Assembly: GCF_002217925.1 (NCBI RefSeq)
Contig: NZ_BCMF01000004.1
Location: 210,676 to 274,675 of the forward strand
DNA: 64,000 nt
Reading direction: 5' to 3'
From: Secundilactobacillus mixtipabuli
Lineage (GTDB): Bacteria > Bacillota > Bacilli > Lactobacillales > Lactobacillaceae
Part shown: piece after piece, positions 26,990-38,174 of the stretch
How positions within the stretch are numbered: the first letter of the stretch is position 1
Layout: each line of letters begins with the position of its first letter
Notes under the pieces: model-generated
Databases searched by the model: none
Told to the model about the DNA's origin: nothing
Seen by the model: the letters and a program-made list of their open reading frames with translations, nothing else
Translations under genes and position numbers: made by a program

Positions 26990-28615
26990 CTACTTAATAT
27001 ACGTCGTCTTGTAGTTGTAGTTAGCACCAGCTGAGTTGTAGACCACGTTCTTCACGTTTTGGTTAAAGAGCCATGGCGCTGATGATTGATACAGTGGTGT
27101 GATTCCTTGATCCTTCAACAGGATATTTTGAGCTTTGACCAGATCGTCCCAACGTTGCTCTGGCTTGTTAGCATCCGTTGTTGAGGAAGCCTTGATCAAT
27201 TGATCATAGGTGTTGTTAGACCAATCAGAAATGTTACTTGGGTTGTTCTTGGTGTAAATGTTCAAGAACGTGATTGGGTCTGAGAAGTCCGCGAACCAGT
27301 TAGCAAAGGTGACTTGGTAATTCCGTGAAGCCTGACGGGCCAAAACGGTACGGAACGGAATATTTGAAACGGAAACCTTTAAGCCTGGCAGATTCTTCTC
27401 CAATGAGTTTTGCAAGTATTCCGTAACCTTCTTACCAGCATCACTATCAGCGCCTAAGATGGTGAACTTAGGATCTGTGATCCCGACTTCTTTGAGTCCT
27501 TGTTGCCATAAAGTTTTAGCCTGAGCAGGATCATATTTCATGGATGCAGGTGCAGTAGTATCTGAAGTAAAGTCTTTACCGGTCTTAGGATTAGTAGCGA
27601 GTCCCTTAGAAACAAAACTATTATTGACAATCGAACCATCGCCAAGAACCTTCTTGGTGATTTGCTGACGATCGATAGCCATCGAAATAGCTTCACGAAT
27701 CTTCAAATTCTTAAATAACTTCATATTTTGATTCAAAGCCAGGTAGTAACTGCTTGATTGTGGCCGTGAAATCAAATCTTTGTTGCTTTGGAGATTCTTA
27801 GCTTGGTTACCAGTCAATGGTGCACCAATCAACCTTTTAGAGTTGTACTGGTTCAGCGCCGTTTGGTTATCTTTGACAACTTGGTACTTGATAGCGCTCA
27901 TCTTAACGGCTTTCTTATCCCAGTAACTATTATTCTTTGAAAGCGTCCAAGTAGTACCGGTCCCGTTCCAATGGGTTAGCTTATAAGGGCCGTTGTAAAC
28001 CATGCGGTCACTTCTAGTCCCATAACCATTGCCGTATTTCTCAACGACTTTTTGGTTTTGCGGGTAAAAGACTGGGAACCCCAGTAACAGCTTGAAGTAT
28101 GGAATCTGGTGATCCAGATCAACGGTTAATTGATACTTGCCAGTTGCCTTGATCCCCAAGGTGCTTGGTGCCATCTTCCCTTTGGAAATCGCATCCGCGT
28201 TCTTGATCCCGCTAAACAGGTACGAATACTGTGACGCAGTCTTGGGATTCACCGTCCGTTGCCACGAATAAACGAAGTCTTTGGCGGTCACCGTGTCACC
28301 GTTGCTCCACTTCGTATTGTGGCGAATATCGATGACGTAATGACGGCCATTATTAGTCTGGGTCAGCTTGGTGGCCAAAGCGGTTTCAGGCTTACTGTGA
28401 TTTCCCAGCCGGTAAAGCCCCTCGTTGGTATTATTTAACATGTCAAACGTTCCTAAAGCAGTAGACTTCGAAAGGTCGACCGTTGAGAGTTCACTGTCAG
28501 TCGGCATCGTAAACGTCTGCTTATCACTTGAACTGTTACCAGATCCACAAGCACTGAGTACTAGCGCTAAGCCTGCTAGGCTAGCGGTAACTGCCCATTT
28601 TGGATTGAACTTCAT
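26990..28615 (-). CDS. oppA: Peptide-binding lipoprotein (OppA/SBP family 5)
   Basis: 541-residue extracellular solute-binding lipoprotein. The signal peptide ends in the lipobox LVLSAC with C23 as the lipidated cysteine. SBP_bac_5 motifs include YVIDIRHNTKWSNGDTVTAKDFVYSWQR and ISMAIDRQQITKKVL. The ATG at 28615 was chosen because AGGAGG precedes it; an upstream in-frame ATG overlaps that site. No OppBCDF genes are adjacent, so it is an orphan receptor, probably serving a transporter encoded elsewhere. Confidence 0.9.
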   Translation of the reverse strand: MKFNPKWAVTASLAGLALVLSACGSGNSSSDKQTFTMPTDSELSTVDLSKSTALGTFDMLNNTNEGLYRLGNHSKPETALATKLTQTNNGRHYVIDIRHNTKWSNGDTVTAKDFVYSWQRTVNPKTASQYSYLFSGIKNADAISKGKMAPSTLGIKATGKYQLTVDLDHQIPYFKLLLGFPVFYPQNQKVVEKYGNGYGTRSDRMVYNGPYKLTHWNGTGTTWTLSKNNSYWDKKAVKMSAIKYQVVKDNQTALNQYNSKRLIGAPLTGNQAKNLQSNKDLISRPQSSSYYLALNQNMKLFKNLKIREAISMAIDRQQITKKVLGDGSIVNNSFVSKGLATNPKTGKDFTSDTTAPASMKYDPAQAKTLWQQGLKEVGITDPKFTILGADSDAGKKVTEYLQNSLEKNLPGLKVSVSNIPFRTVLARQASRNYQVTFANWFADFSDPITFLNIYTKNNPSNISDWSNNTYDQLIKASSTTDANKPEQRWDDLVKAQNILLKDQGITPLYQSSAPWLFNQNVKNVVYNSAGANYNYKTTYIK

Positions 28616-28826
28616 ATTTTTTCCTCCTAGACAACTCATCTAAATATCAACATCGTTACTGATATTTTATCACAATTATGAGTAAATACACATATTAATT
28701 TAATATTTATTTAATCTCATGAGAGGTTATTCATTCTCTGAACCTTTAAAAAGCCCTTTACAAGGCATTTGCTTTATCTAGTGGAACGAATTTGGTATGC
28801 TTTTAAAAAAGAAAGGTTGCAGTTAA

Positions 28827-29312
28827 ATGATAAAATTAAATGTGCCACTGATTACCCAACGTCCGGAGTTACCCACCGGCTGTGAGATCACCGCGGTGAC
28901 CATGCTCCTGCAATACACAGGCGCGCGAGTGGATAAAGTCCAGCTCGCAAAAGAAATGCCTTATGACAGTACTGACTGTAACAAGGGGTTTGTGGGCGAC
29001 CCCTTTACGGAAAACGGCAATAGCATTTACCCGCCCGCTTTGACGGCTTTAATCAGCAAATATGCTGGCCACGCTACTGATTTAACGGGCGCTGATTTAC
29101 CAGCTTTAAAGGCCCAAATCGACCAAGATCATCCTGTAGTTGTCTGGGTCGGTGAATTTGATGGCTTTCACACGCATGCGCTGACCATGATTGGGTACGA
29201 TGATGCCGGGGTAATCGTCAATGACTGCTGGACCAATCAAACTGAAAAAATCGCTAATTCAAAATTTGTGGCAATTCGTGCCCATTTAAATAACCGTGCC
29301 ATTACAATCTAA
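28827..29312 (+). CDS. C39-like cysteine peptidase family protein (YvpB-like)
   Basis: 161-residue Peptidase_C39_2 domain with no signal peptide. Presumed active-site residues: C19 in PTGCEITAVTMLLQY, H117 in GFHTHALTMIGYD and D133 in VIVNDCW. The fold is that of bacteriocin-leader peptidases, but free-standing members such as YvpB have no proven substrate. AAAGG precedes the ATG. Monocistronic with a bidirectional terminator. Confidence 0.8.
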   Translation: MIKLNVPLITQRPELPTGCEITAVTMLLQYTGARVDKVQLAKEMPYDSTDCNKGFVGDPFTENGNSIYPPALTALISKYAGHATDLTGADLPALKAQIDQDHPVVVWVGEFDGFHTHALTMIGYDDAGVIVNDCWTNQTEKIANSKFVAIRAHLNNRAITI

Positions 29313-29314
29313 AA

Positions 29315-29360
29315 AACCAGTGACGACCTGCCAATTTGGCAGACATCACTGGTTCTTTTA
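29315..29360. terminator. Bidirectional terminator after the C39-like gene
   Basis: AACCAGTGA pairs with TCACTGGTT, with an inner CTGCC/GGCAG stem; A/T runs lie on both sides. Confidence 0.8.
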
Positions 29361-29364
29361 GTTT

Positions 29365-29745
29365 TTAAAGCTTCAAGGCCGTTTGATCGTTTTCATCGGG
29401 AACATAAGCCCGACCCGTATTTTTAACAACCACAAATCCCGCTAACTGCCGATTAAGCTGTTGTTTAAACGAATTCAGCAGATCATCATAGGCTATCTCA
29501 GTTTCACCTTGACGATATAATCGCTCAACAAAGTTATCATACTCGTCTTCGATCACCTCACTGATACTACGAACACTCAGATAACTTGGTGGGTTATTAC
29601 CCTGCTTATGGTAATCTTTTGCACAAGCAATCTCTTTATCTAAAGTAGCTTGTGGTATGGCTAATGACGCAATAATATGCTTTACTGATGGCAAACCAAA
29701 TTGTTCGATGATCTCCTCGGGTTCCATACTCAGTCGAGACATCAC
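29365..29745 (-). CDS. Unknown protein, 126 residues
   Basis: Soluble, mildly acidic, probably mostly helical protein (MEPEEIIEQFGLPSVKHIIASL, VRSISEVIEDEYDNFVERL, ALLNSFKQQLNRQ-type C-terminal half). No signal peptide, membrane helix or known motif. GTG at 29745 or the adjacent ATG at 29742 could start it; GGAAG lies seven bases before the GTG. It follows another unknown gene by about 70 bases on the same strand, so the two may form an operon. Confidence 0.55.
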   Translation of the reverse strand: MMSRLSMEPEEIIEQFGLPSVKHIIASLAIPQATLDKEIACAKDYHKQGNNPPSYLSVRSISEVIEDEYDNFVERLYRQGETEIAYDDLLNSFKQQLNRQLAGFVVVKNTGRAYVPDENDQTALKL

Positions 29746-29816
29746 TCAATCACTTCCAGATTTAATTTTTAATGTATGGCAACTCAAAACATTAACGAGT
29801 GTCGAGGACGGAGAAA

Positions 29817-30182
29817 TTAAGCGATGCGTATAGCAAGACGTGCATTTTGAACCCCGAAAACGGTTCGCTGACAGAAACGATTCATCACTGTTTTTAGAAA
29901 AACAGCCACAATTTCCGCTAACTGATAACCGTTATCGCCGCTGCTCATTGACTGACGGTATCGAATCGTCAAGATTGCTCGGTGATGCTGATGATCAGCC
30001 CGCACCGCTGCCAACTTAGCCGTACCCTGTTGGTTACCAGCTGCGTACGGTACATCAGTATGCCATTCATCCGTCCATGGACTTTGCGAAAGCAGGAGTT
30101 CGTGAATAGCCATCTCCAGCTGCTGGCCGGTTGTGAGATGCCGCTGATTATGACGATCGAACCAGTCAATATAAACTGGCAA
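29817..30182 (-). CDS. Unknown protein, about 121 residues, start uncertain
   Basis: Soluble protein beginning PVYIDWFDRHNQRHL with a second conserved-looking block RAILTIRYRQSMSSG. No family recognised. The only in-frame standard start is TTG at 30182, which has no ribosome site. In the same frame the reading continues upstream through an AT-rich codon series (reading IIDTTLVFQ) to a point next to AGGGGAG, so a rare ATT/ATC initiation or a missing start is possible. Confidence 0.5.
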   Translation of the reverse strand: MPVYIDWFDRHNQRHLTTGQQLEMAIHELLLSQSPWTDEWHTDVPYAAGNQQGTAKLAAVRADHQHHRAILTIRYRQSMSSGDNGYQLAEIVAVFLKTVMNRFCQRTVFGVQNARLAIRIA

Positions 30183-30343
30183 CTGAAAGACAAGCGTTGT
30201 ATCGATAATACTCCCCTACTTTCCACAAACTTATTAATGCACAAAGTATACTACTAGAAGTAAAAATAGCTATCAATATTTGGGCATCTTAACTTTTAAT
30301 TTAAACTTTCAAAATGAGCACCTTAAATCACTCTGTTAGGACA

Positions 30344-30387
30344 AAACAAGCGCCGCCCCGTTACTCAAATCGGGACAGCACTTGTTT
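30344..30387 (-). terminator. Terminator of the ROK kinase gene
   Basis: AAACAAGCGCCGCCCCG pairs, with mismatches, with CGGGACAGCACTTGTTT; on the minus strand TTTTGT follows. Confidence 0.75.
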
Positions 30388-30426
30388 GCATTAAACTCTG
30401 ACAGCTACCAAACTATTTTTAAAGCC

Positions 30427-32836
<2,410 letters not shown>

Positions 32837-32865
32837 TCTAAAAAATGATTAGATTATCCGATTGA

Positions 32866-34026
32866 TTAATGATGAAGGATCAGTCTAGTACCGTTCATAT
32901 GAAGCACGCTATGGATTGCCATTGAAGCCCCGCCTAGTAGCGTCGCATAATGCACATCCTTTGACATAACCAATGGTGGCACCAAAGGCAAAAAGGTGAG
33001 TTTCATTTGAACGTTCTTCAAAATTTCTGGCAGACTGTCGATTAACGGTGAATTATAGAAGATCATTTGCGGATCATAGGCAGAAATCAAATGACTAGTG
33101 ACGATAGCGAGGTAATAGCAAAATGAATCAATGAGTTTTGCTATCTGGTCATCATGGTTTTTATAATCCTCAATCAGCATTGCCAGATTATAATCCTTAT
33201 TCTGCTTAATGACACAGGCTTTAGCAACAATCGCATTCAGAGACCATTCGGACTCGAAGGTTGGTAATTTAGTTAACCGTACCTGGCTTTTTCCAGAATC
33301 TGGAATCAGCATCCGGCCAATCTCACCAGCCTGGCCGTAATTACCAGCATAGAGGTGAGCGTCGATAATTACACCAGCACCAATACCTTCATGAATACTA
33401 ATTGAAATTAAGTTTTGTAATTCCTGTTTGCTATAATCTTCTTCAAAAATTGCTGACAGGTTAGCCTCATTTTCAATAATCACGGGCACACCATACTTGT
33501 CCCGGAAATACCCAACGAGGTCAACGTCATCGTAATCGATAAAATCCGAATGAAGGATTTCGTTCTCATAGACCACACCAAAGACTGCAATTGAAATAGC
33601 TTGGAGGCCATTTACTAGGTGAAAGTCCGGTAACTGTGCTATAAGATCATCCATCTTTTTCAAAATAATCGAGATGGGCTGATGATTAATCTGTTCAACA
33701 TTATATTCGAGTACGCGGCCATCGAACTTAGTCGCCAGCATTTCGATTTGCGACCCGGAAATACTGAAGTTCACGGTATAACCAAACTCAGCGTTGTACT
33801 CAACCAGTTCGGGCTTTCGTCCACTGCTGCCAGTGTTGGCGTGTCCTTCGCCCAGGCTTTTCACAAATTGCCGTTCTAATAATTGACCAACAATATCAGA
33901 AACAGTCACCTTATTGAGGCCCACTTTTTGGGAAATTTCATTCCGTGATAGCGGCCCGTTGTTAATGATCTCTGCCAGTACTGAACGCTCATTATAGCCG
34001 CGCATAATGTCTTTATTAATAATCAT
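32866..34026 (-). CDS. xylR: ROK-family transcriptional repressor XylR (copy 1)
   Basis: 386 residues. Winged helix at residues 12-60 (NGPLSRNEISQKVGLNKVTVSDIVGQLLERQFV), then a ROK sugar-binding domain (IENEANLSAIFEEDY, ISIHEGIGAGVIIDAHLYAGNYGQAGEIGRM). XylR proteins repress xylose or xyloside genes and are released by the sugar. It lies 22 bases after xylP in the same direction. Its likely operators are the two 25-base repeats at the xylP and xylQ promoters. Confidence 0.85.
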   Translation of the reverse strand: MIINKDIMRGYNERSVLAEIINNGPLSRNEISQKVGLNKVTVSDIVGQLLERQFVKSLGEGHANTGSSGRKPELVEYNAEFGYTVNFSISGSQIEMLATKFDGRVLEYNVEQINHQPISIILKKMDDLIAQLPDFHLVNGLQAISIAVFGVVYENEILHSDFIDYDDVDLVGYFRDKYGVPVIIENEANLSAIFEEDYSKQELQNLISISIHEGIGAGVIIDAHLYAGNYGQAGEIGRMLIPDSGKSQVRLTKLPTFESEWSLNAIVAKACVIKQNKDYNLAMLIEDYKNHDDQIAKLIDSFCYYLAIVTSHLISAYDPQMIFYNSPLIDSLPEILKNVQMKLTFLPLVPPLVMSKDVHYATLLGGASMAIHSVLHMNGTRLILHH

Positions 34027-34048
34027 CCAAATCGCTCATTTCTCATCA

Positions 34049-35452
34049 TTATTCTGCTTCAGCATTTTCCTTAGCATGCTTAGCTGCTAAATCACGCTGC
34101 ATTTTCTTTTCAATGCCATCTACATGATAAAACAATAATGCGATAGCGGATAGTCCAAATCCGAGAAGCGGTACCCAAATATAGTTCATTTCAATACCGT
34201 GTAAAGCAGTTGCGGTTTGTGCATGGTTGGCAACGTAGCCCGTTGAAGAAAGGATTGCACCAGTGATCGCACCGCCAATCCCCATACCCAGCTTAGCTGA
34301 GAAACTTGAGAATGAAGTGACGATTCCTTCAGCACGCACACCGTTCTTCCATTCACCGTAATCAACGGCGTCAGCCAACATAACAGCAATCAAGCCTGAA
34401 ACGTAACCAGTACCAAGGTAGCCGATGATAGTTGCGAAGACGATCATACCAACGCTCAGGTGTGAAGCACCTAAGTCCAGCAAAAGTTGGCCAACGCAGG
34501 CTAAGATCATCCCACCTAACATAGTGTTTCGCTTACCGATCAATTTAGAAGTCAACGGTGTTAAAACAACGGCAACTAAGGCAACTAACTGTAAACTCAG
34601 TACCAATGAAGCCAAACCAGCATCATGCATGTTGTACTTAAAGAAGTACACCGTAACTTGTGAACGGGTTTGCATCCCTAACCAATAAATAAAGTTGATA
34701 AAGATGATGATTGCCCAAGGCCAGTTTTGCTTAAGGGCCTTTAAAGATTCTTTGATTGGAATAGACTGACGTGAACTCTTAGTTTGTACCCGTTCGTGGG
34801 TATTCTTGAAGACGACAGCAAAGATTAACACAACAATAATCCCAACGATTAAAGCCCAAATGAACCAGCCACGTTTACTGGTGGTTGAACCGCCAATAAA
34901 AGCAACCATCCCTAACGTAATACCAGTGATGATCGTTGCCCCGGCAGTCCCCATAAATTGACGAATGGTAGACAAAGTCACACGCTCTTGAGGGTTACTT
35001 GTTAATGATGGCAAGATTGACGTGATGGGAATGTTGACGGCTGAATACAGGACATCAACACCAATATAGGTAATGTAAGCCCAAATAATTTTACCCGTAA
35101 CACTCAAGTTCGGCGTCGTGAAGACCAGGACACAGAAAACGGCAAATGGTATCGAGAACCATAGCCAATATGGCCGGCTCTTTCCCCACTTAGTATGGGT
35201 ATGATCAATCATGATCCCCCAGAATGGCCCATCAAACGCATCGACGATCCGGGCAACTAGAAACAAAGTCCCTACGGCTGCAGCGCTGATACCAAATGTA
35301 TCAGTATAGAAAATCATTAAGTAAGTGCCGACCATTTGAAAGGATAAGTTGCACGCAAAATCACTTAGACTATAGGAAAAACGCTCTTTCCACGGTACCT
35401 GATTCTTTTGTTCGGTCGCCGCTTCTACGGGCTGTGAGACGTTTTGACTCAT
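34049..35452 (-). CDS. xylP: GPH-family xyloside/isoprimeverose symporter (XylP-like)
   Basis: 467-residue, 12-helix glycoside-pentoside-hexuronide:cation symporter. Motifs: FSYSLSDFACNLSFQMVGTY in helix 1, RIVDAFDGPFWGIMIDHT and GKSRPYWLW between helices 2 and 4. ATG 35452 follows GAGGTG. In Lactobacillus pentosus XylP imports isoprimeverose (alpha-xylosyl-glucose) and is encoded beside an alpha-xylosidase, as here (divergent GH31). No C-terminal EIIA-like domain. Substrate inferred from this synteny. Confidence 0.83.
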   Translation of the reverse strand: MSQNVSQPVEAATEQKNQVPWKERFSYSLSDFACNLSFQMVGTYLMIFYTDTFGISAAAVGTLFLVARIVDAFDGPFWGIMIDHTHTKWGKSRPYWLWFSIPFAVFCVLVFTTPNLSVTGKIIWAYITYIGVDVLYSAVNIPITSILPSLTSNPQERVTLSTIRQFMGTAGATIITGITLGMVAFIGGSTTSKRGWFIWALIVGIIVVLIFAVVFKNTHERVQTKSSRQSIPIKESLKALKQNWPWAIIIFINFIYWLGMQTRSQVTVYFFKYNMHDAGLASLVLSLQLVALVAVVLTPLTSKLIGKRNTMLGGMILACVGQLLLDLGASHLSVGMIVFATIIGYLGTGYVSGLIAVMLADAVDYGEWKNGVRAEGIVTSFSSFSAKLGMGIGGAITGAILSSTGYVANHAQTATALHGIEMNYIWVPLLGFGLSAIALLFYHVDGIEKKMQRDLAAKHAKENAEAE

Positions 35453-35486
35453 AATGAACACCTCGTATTTAAACAGAATATGATTA

Positions 35487-35511
35487 TCAATAAATTCAAT
35501 TTTCAAATCAA
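35487..35511. promoter_or_regulatory. Candidate XylR operator at the xylP promoter
   Basis: A 25-base element (core CAATAAATTCAATTTTCAAA) that matches the element at 35676-35700 at 19 or more positions. It begins right at the xylP -10 box and covers the start of transcription. Confidence 0.6.
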
Positions 35512-35540
35512 ATCATACTGTAACCGTTTACACACGTCAA
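35512..35540 (-). promoter_or_regulatory. xylP promoter with perfect cre site
   Basis: Minus strand TTGACG (plus 35535-35540), 17 bases, TATGAT (plus 35512-35517). The spacer contains TGTAACCGTTTACA (35519-35532), a full match to the cre consensus. Confidence 0.75.
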
Positions 35541-35627
35541 TAGATGCTTTGCTCTAAAAGTCGTTATCATTTGAAAGGCTTCCTATAATGCCGCTATGGA
35601 TAGCCTAAAATAAATATTTTGACTTGA

Positions 35628-35664
35628 TGAAAGCGTTGACAAAGTCATTGAATCCGGTTACACT
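35628..35664 (+). promoter_or_regulatory. xylQ promoter with perfect cre site
   Basis: TTGACA (35636-35641), 17 bases, TACACT (35659-35664). TGAAAGCGTTGACA (35628-35641) matches the cre consensus completely and overlaps the -35 box, predicting CcpA repression. Confidence 0.8.
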
Positions 35665-35675
35665 AAACACGATTA

Positions 35676-35700
35676 TTAATAAGTTCAATTTCTAAACTAA
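35676..35700. promoter_or_regulatory. Candidate XylR operator at the xylQ promoter
   Basis: A 25-base element (core AATAAGTTCAATTTCTAAAC) repeated at the xylP side (35487-35511). It lies 12 bases after the -10 box. The right end AAACTAA resembles Gram-positive xyl operators. Confidence 0.6.
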
Positions 35701-35720
35701 CTAATAGAGGTGCAATTTCC

Positions 35721-38000
35721 ATGAAGTTTACGAACGGTTATTGGCTAGACCGACCTCAATATGAGATCCAGTCGCCAAAAGAAGTTTTCGACGTTAAGCA
35801 AGATGGTGATCAATTAACGCTTTACGCCCCATTTAAATACATTAACGAACGCGGTGATGAATTAAACCTCGGGATGTCTACCATTGAACTCACTTCCCCT
35901 ATGGAAGGTGTGATTGGTGTTAAACTGATTCACTTTGACCAGCCTGAAAAAGGGCCTTCATTTGAATTGGAAAATGAACATCCAAACGTAAAAATCACTA
36001 CTGGCGATAAGGAAATTACTTATCAGTCTGGTGATTTAGCTGTTAAAGCACCCTTTAAGGGTCACTTCGAACTTGATTTCCAACGTAACGGTAAGACGAT
36101 TACTAAATCGATGGAAAAAGCTGAAGGCGTGATCTTAGATAAGTCAACTGGCAAACACTACATGAGAGAACAGCTTTCAATGGGTGTTGATGAGTTGATC
36201 TACGGTTTAGGCGAACGTTTTGGCGCCATCGTTAAGAACGGGCAATCGGTCGATATTGTCAACAAAGATGGTGGTACCGGTTCTGAACAAGCCTATAAGA
36301 ACGTTCCTTTCTACTTAAGCAGCGAAGGCTATGGTGTGTTTGTCGATCAGCCGGAGACCGTTTCCTTTGAAGTCGCTTCAGAAAACGTTGATCGGACCCA
36401 GTTCAGTATTGAAGGTCAATCTCTTCAGTACTACGTGATCGACGGTCCCACTCCTAAAGGTGTTCTTGATAAGTACACCCGTTTAACGGGGAAGGTTTCA
36501 TTACCACCTGCTTGGACGTTTGGTCTTTGGTTGTCAACTTCATTCACCACTGATTACAGTGAAGAAACCGTTCTAAAATTCATCGACGGCATGCACGAAC
36601 GAAAGATTCCGCTCGATGTCTTCCATTTTGACTGTTTCTGGCAAAAGGGCTTCGAATGGTCGACCTTGCTTTGGGATCGTGATCAATTCCCTGATCCAGA
36701 AGGTTTGATCAAGAAAATTCATGATCGCGGGATTAAAGTCTGTGTCTGGTTGAATCCATACATTGCCCAAAAATCACCAATTTTCAAAGAAGCTCGAGAC
36801 AACGGCTATTTGATCAAACGTGAAAATGGCACTGTTTGGCAATGGGATCTTTGGCAAGCTGGTAACGGGTTCGTTGATTTCACTAATCCCGATGCCGTCA
36901 AGTGGTTCCAAGGTAAGCTAAAAGCACTCCTCGATATGGGTGTCGATTGCTTCAAGACCGACTTTGGTGAACGAATCCCCGTTGAGGATGCTGTCTTCTT
37001 CGATGGTTCTGACCCTAAGCGTGAACACAACTACTATACGTATCAATATAACCAAACTGTTTTCGACATTATCAAGCAAGAAAAGGGTGCTGACCAAGCA
37101 GTCGTCTTTGCCCGCTCAGCAACTGTCGGTTCTCAGAAGTTCCCTGTCCACTGGGGCGGTGACTGCCTCAGCCGTTACAAGTCAATGTCTGATTCACTGC
37201 ACGGCGGCCTGTCATTCCTACTTTCCGGCTTTGGTTTCTGGGCTCATGATATCAGTGGGTTTGAAGAACAAGCAACGCCAGACCTTTACAAACGCTGGAC
37301 ACAATTTGGCCTCTTAAGTTCTCATTCACGTTACCATGGTTCAGGCCAGTACAAGGTGCCGTGGGTCTTTGATGAAGAAGCTGTGGATAATACCCGCAAA
37401 TTCGTTAACTTAAAGCTCTCACTCATGCCTTACATTTTTGACGAAGCTGTTAATACTCATGAAACTGGTACCCCATTAATGCGACCACTCTTCCTCGAAT
37501 ATGCAAACGATCGCAATACCTATCATCTTGAACAGCAGTACATGTTAGGTAGTAAATTGATGGTTGCGCCGATCTTCAATGCTGAAGGTGACGTTACCTA
37601 TTACTTGCCGGAAGGCAACTGGACCAACATTTTAACCGAAAAGAGCTACCACGTTAAAAACGGTCAGTGGTTCACAGAAAACTATGACATGCTGAACTTA
37701 CCTGTTCTGGCAAGAGATAACAGTATTATCTTGCGTCACCCAGGTGCTGAACACGCACAGTACGACTACACAGAGGCTCCTGACATCAACATCTATGAAC
37801 TAGCAGATGGCAACACCGCTACTACTCGCGTTGTTGATCAAAAGGGCAAGCCAGTAGGTAGTGTTAAAGCTCAGCGTCAAGGAAACACATTAACTGTCAC
37901 TTCAGATGGCTTAAAGGGTTCTTCAACCGTCAACTTCCATGCTAACGGTGAAGTGAAGACGTTTAAGTTGAATGGCGGTTCAGGTAACTTCACACTTTAA
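35721..38000 (+). CDS. xylQ: GH31 alpha-xylosidase (XylQ/YicI-like)
   Basis: 759-residue cytoplasmic glycosidase releasing D-xylose from alpha-xylosides such as isoprimeverose. N-terminal beta-sandwich, then (beta/alpha)8 barrel with nucleophile D414 in CFKTDFGERIP and acid/base D481 in VHWGGDCLSRY; both motifs are those of E. coli YicI and distinguish xylosidases from GH31 glucosidases. Proximal and distal C-terminal beta-domains follow. GAGGTG precedes the ATG. It is divergent from xylP and controlled by a promoter with cre and XylR-type sites. Confidence 0.92.
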   Translation: MKFTNGYWLDRPQYEIQSPKEVFDVKQDGDQLTLYAPFKYINERGDELNLGMSTIELTSPMEGVIGVKLIHFDQPEKGPSFELENEHPNVKITTGDKEITYQSGDLAVKAPFKGHFELDFQRNGKTITKSMEKAEGVILDKSTGKHYMREQLSMGVDELIYGLGERFGAIVKNGQSVDIVNKDGGTGSEQAYKNVPFYLSSEGYGVFVDQPETVSFEVASENVDRTQFSIEGQSLQYYVIDGPTPKGVLDKYTRLTGKVSLPPAWTFGLWLSTSFTTDYSEETVLKFIDGMHERKIPLDVFHFDCFWQKGFEWSTLLWDRDQFPDPEGLIKKIHDRGIKVCVWLNPYIAQKSPIFKEARDNGYLIKRENGTVWQWDLWQAGNGFVDFTNPDAVKWFQGKLKALLDMGVDCFKTDFGERIPVEDAVFFDGSDPKREHNYYTYQYNQTVFDIIKQEKGADQAVVFARSATVGSQKFPVHWGGDCLSRYKSMSDSLHGGLSFLLSGFGFWAHDISGFEEQATPDLYKRWTQFGLLSSHSRYHGSGQYKVPWVFDEEAVDNTRKFVNLKLSLMPYIFDEAVNTHETGTPLMRPLFLEYANDRNTYHLEQQYMLGSKLMVAPIFNAEGDVTYYLPEGNWTNILTEKSYHVKNGQWFTENYDMLNLPVLARDNSIILRHPGAEHAQYDYTEAPDINIYELADGNTATTRVVDQKGKPVGSVKAQRQGNTLTVTSDGLKGSSTVNFHANGEVKTFKLNGGSGNFTL

Positions 38001-38048
38001 ACTTATACGGATTAATTAGTCAATAAAAATGATACAACTCACACACAC

Positions 38049-38088
38049 AACAGCACCCTCGCCGTAGCCTAGCGAGGGTGCTGTTTTA
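38049..38088 (+). terminator. Terminator of xylQ
   Basis: AACAGCACCCTCGC and GCGAGGGTGCTGTT form a perfect 14-base-pair stem followed by Ts. Confidence 0.9.
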
Positions 38089-38113
38089 TGCCGTGTCACA
38101 CTAAGACAGCCAA

Positions 38114-38161
38114 TATTAAAGCACCAGCATAGTCGCTCACAGACGACCATGCTGGTGCTTT
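38114..38161 (-). terminator. Terminator of xylB
   Basis: AAAGCACCAGCAT pairs with ATGCTGGTGCTTT, with a short inner GTCG/CGAC stem. It lies just after the xylB stop. Confidence 0.8.
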
Positions 38162-38174
38162 AAAGTTCTAAGCC

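Noticed and set aside
28827..29312. Bacteriocin-processing C39 peptidase
   Set aside because: No ABC transporter fusion, no bacteriocin or leader peptide gene nearby; it is the free-standing YvpB-like type.
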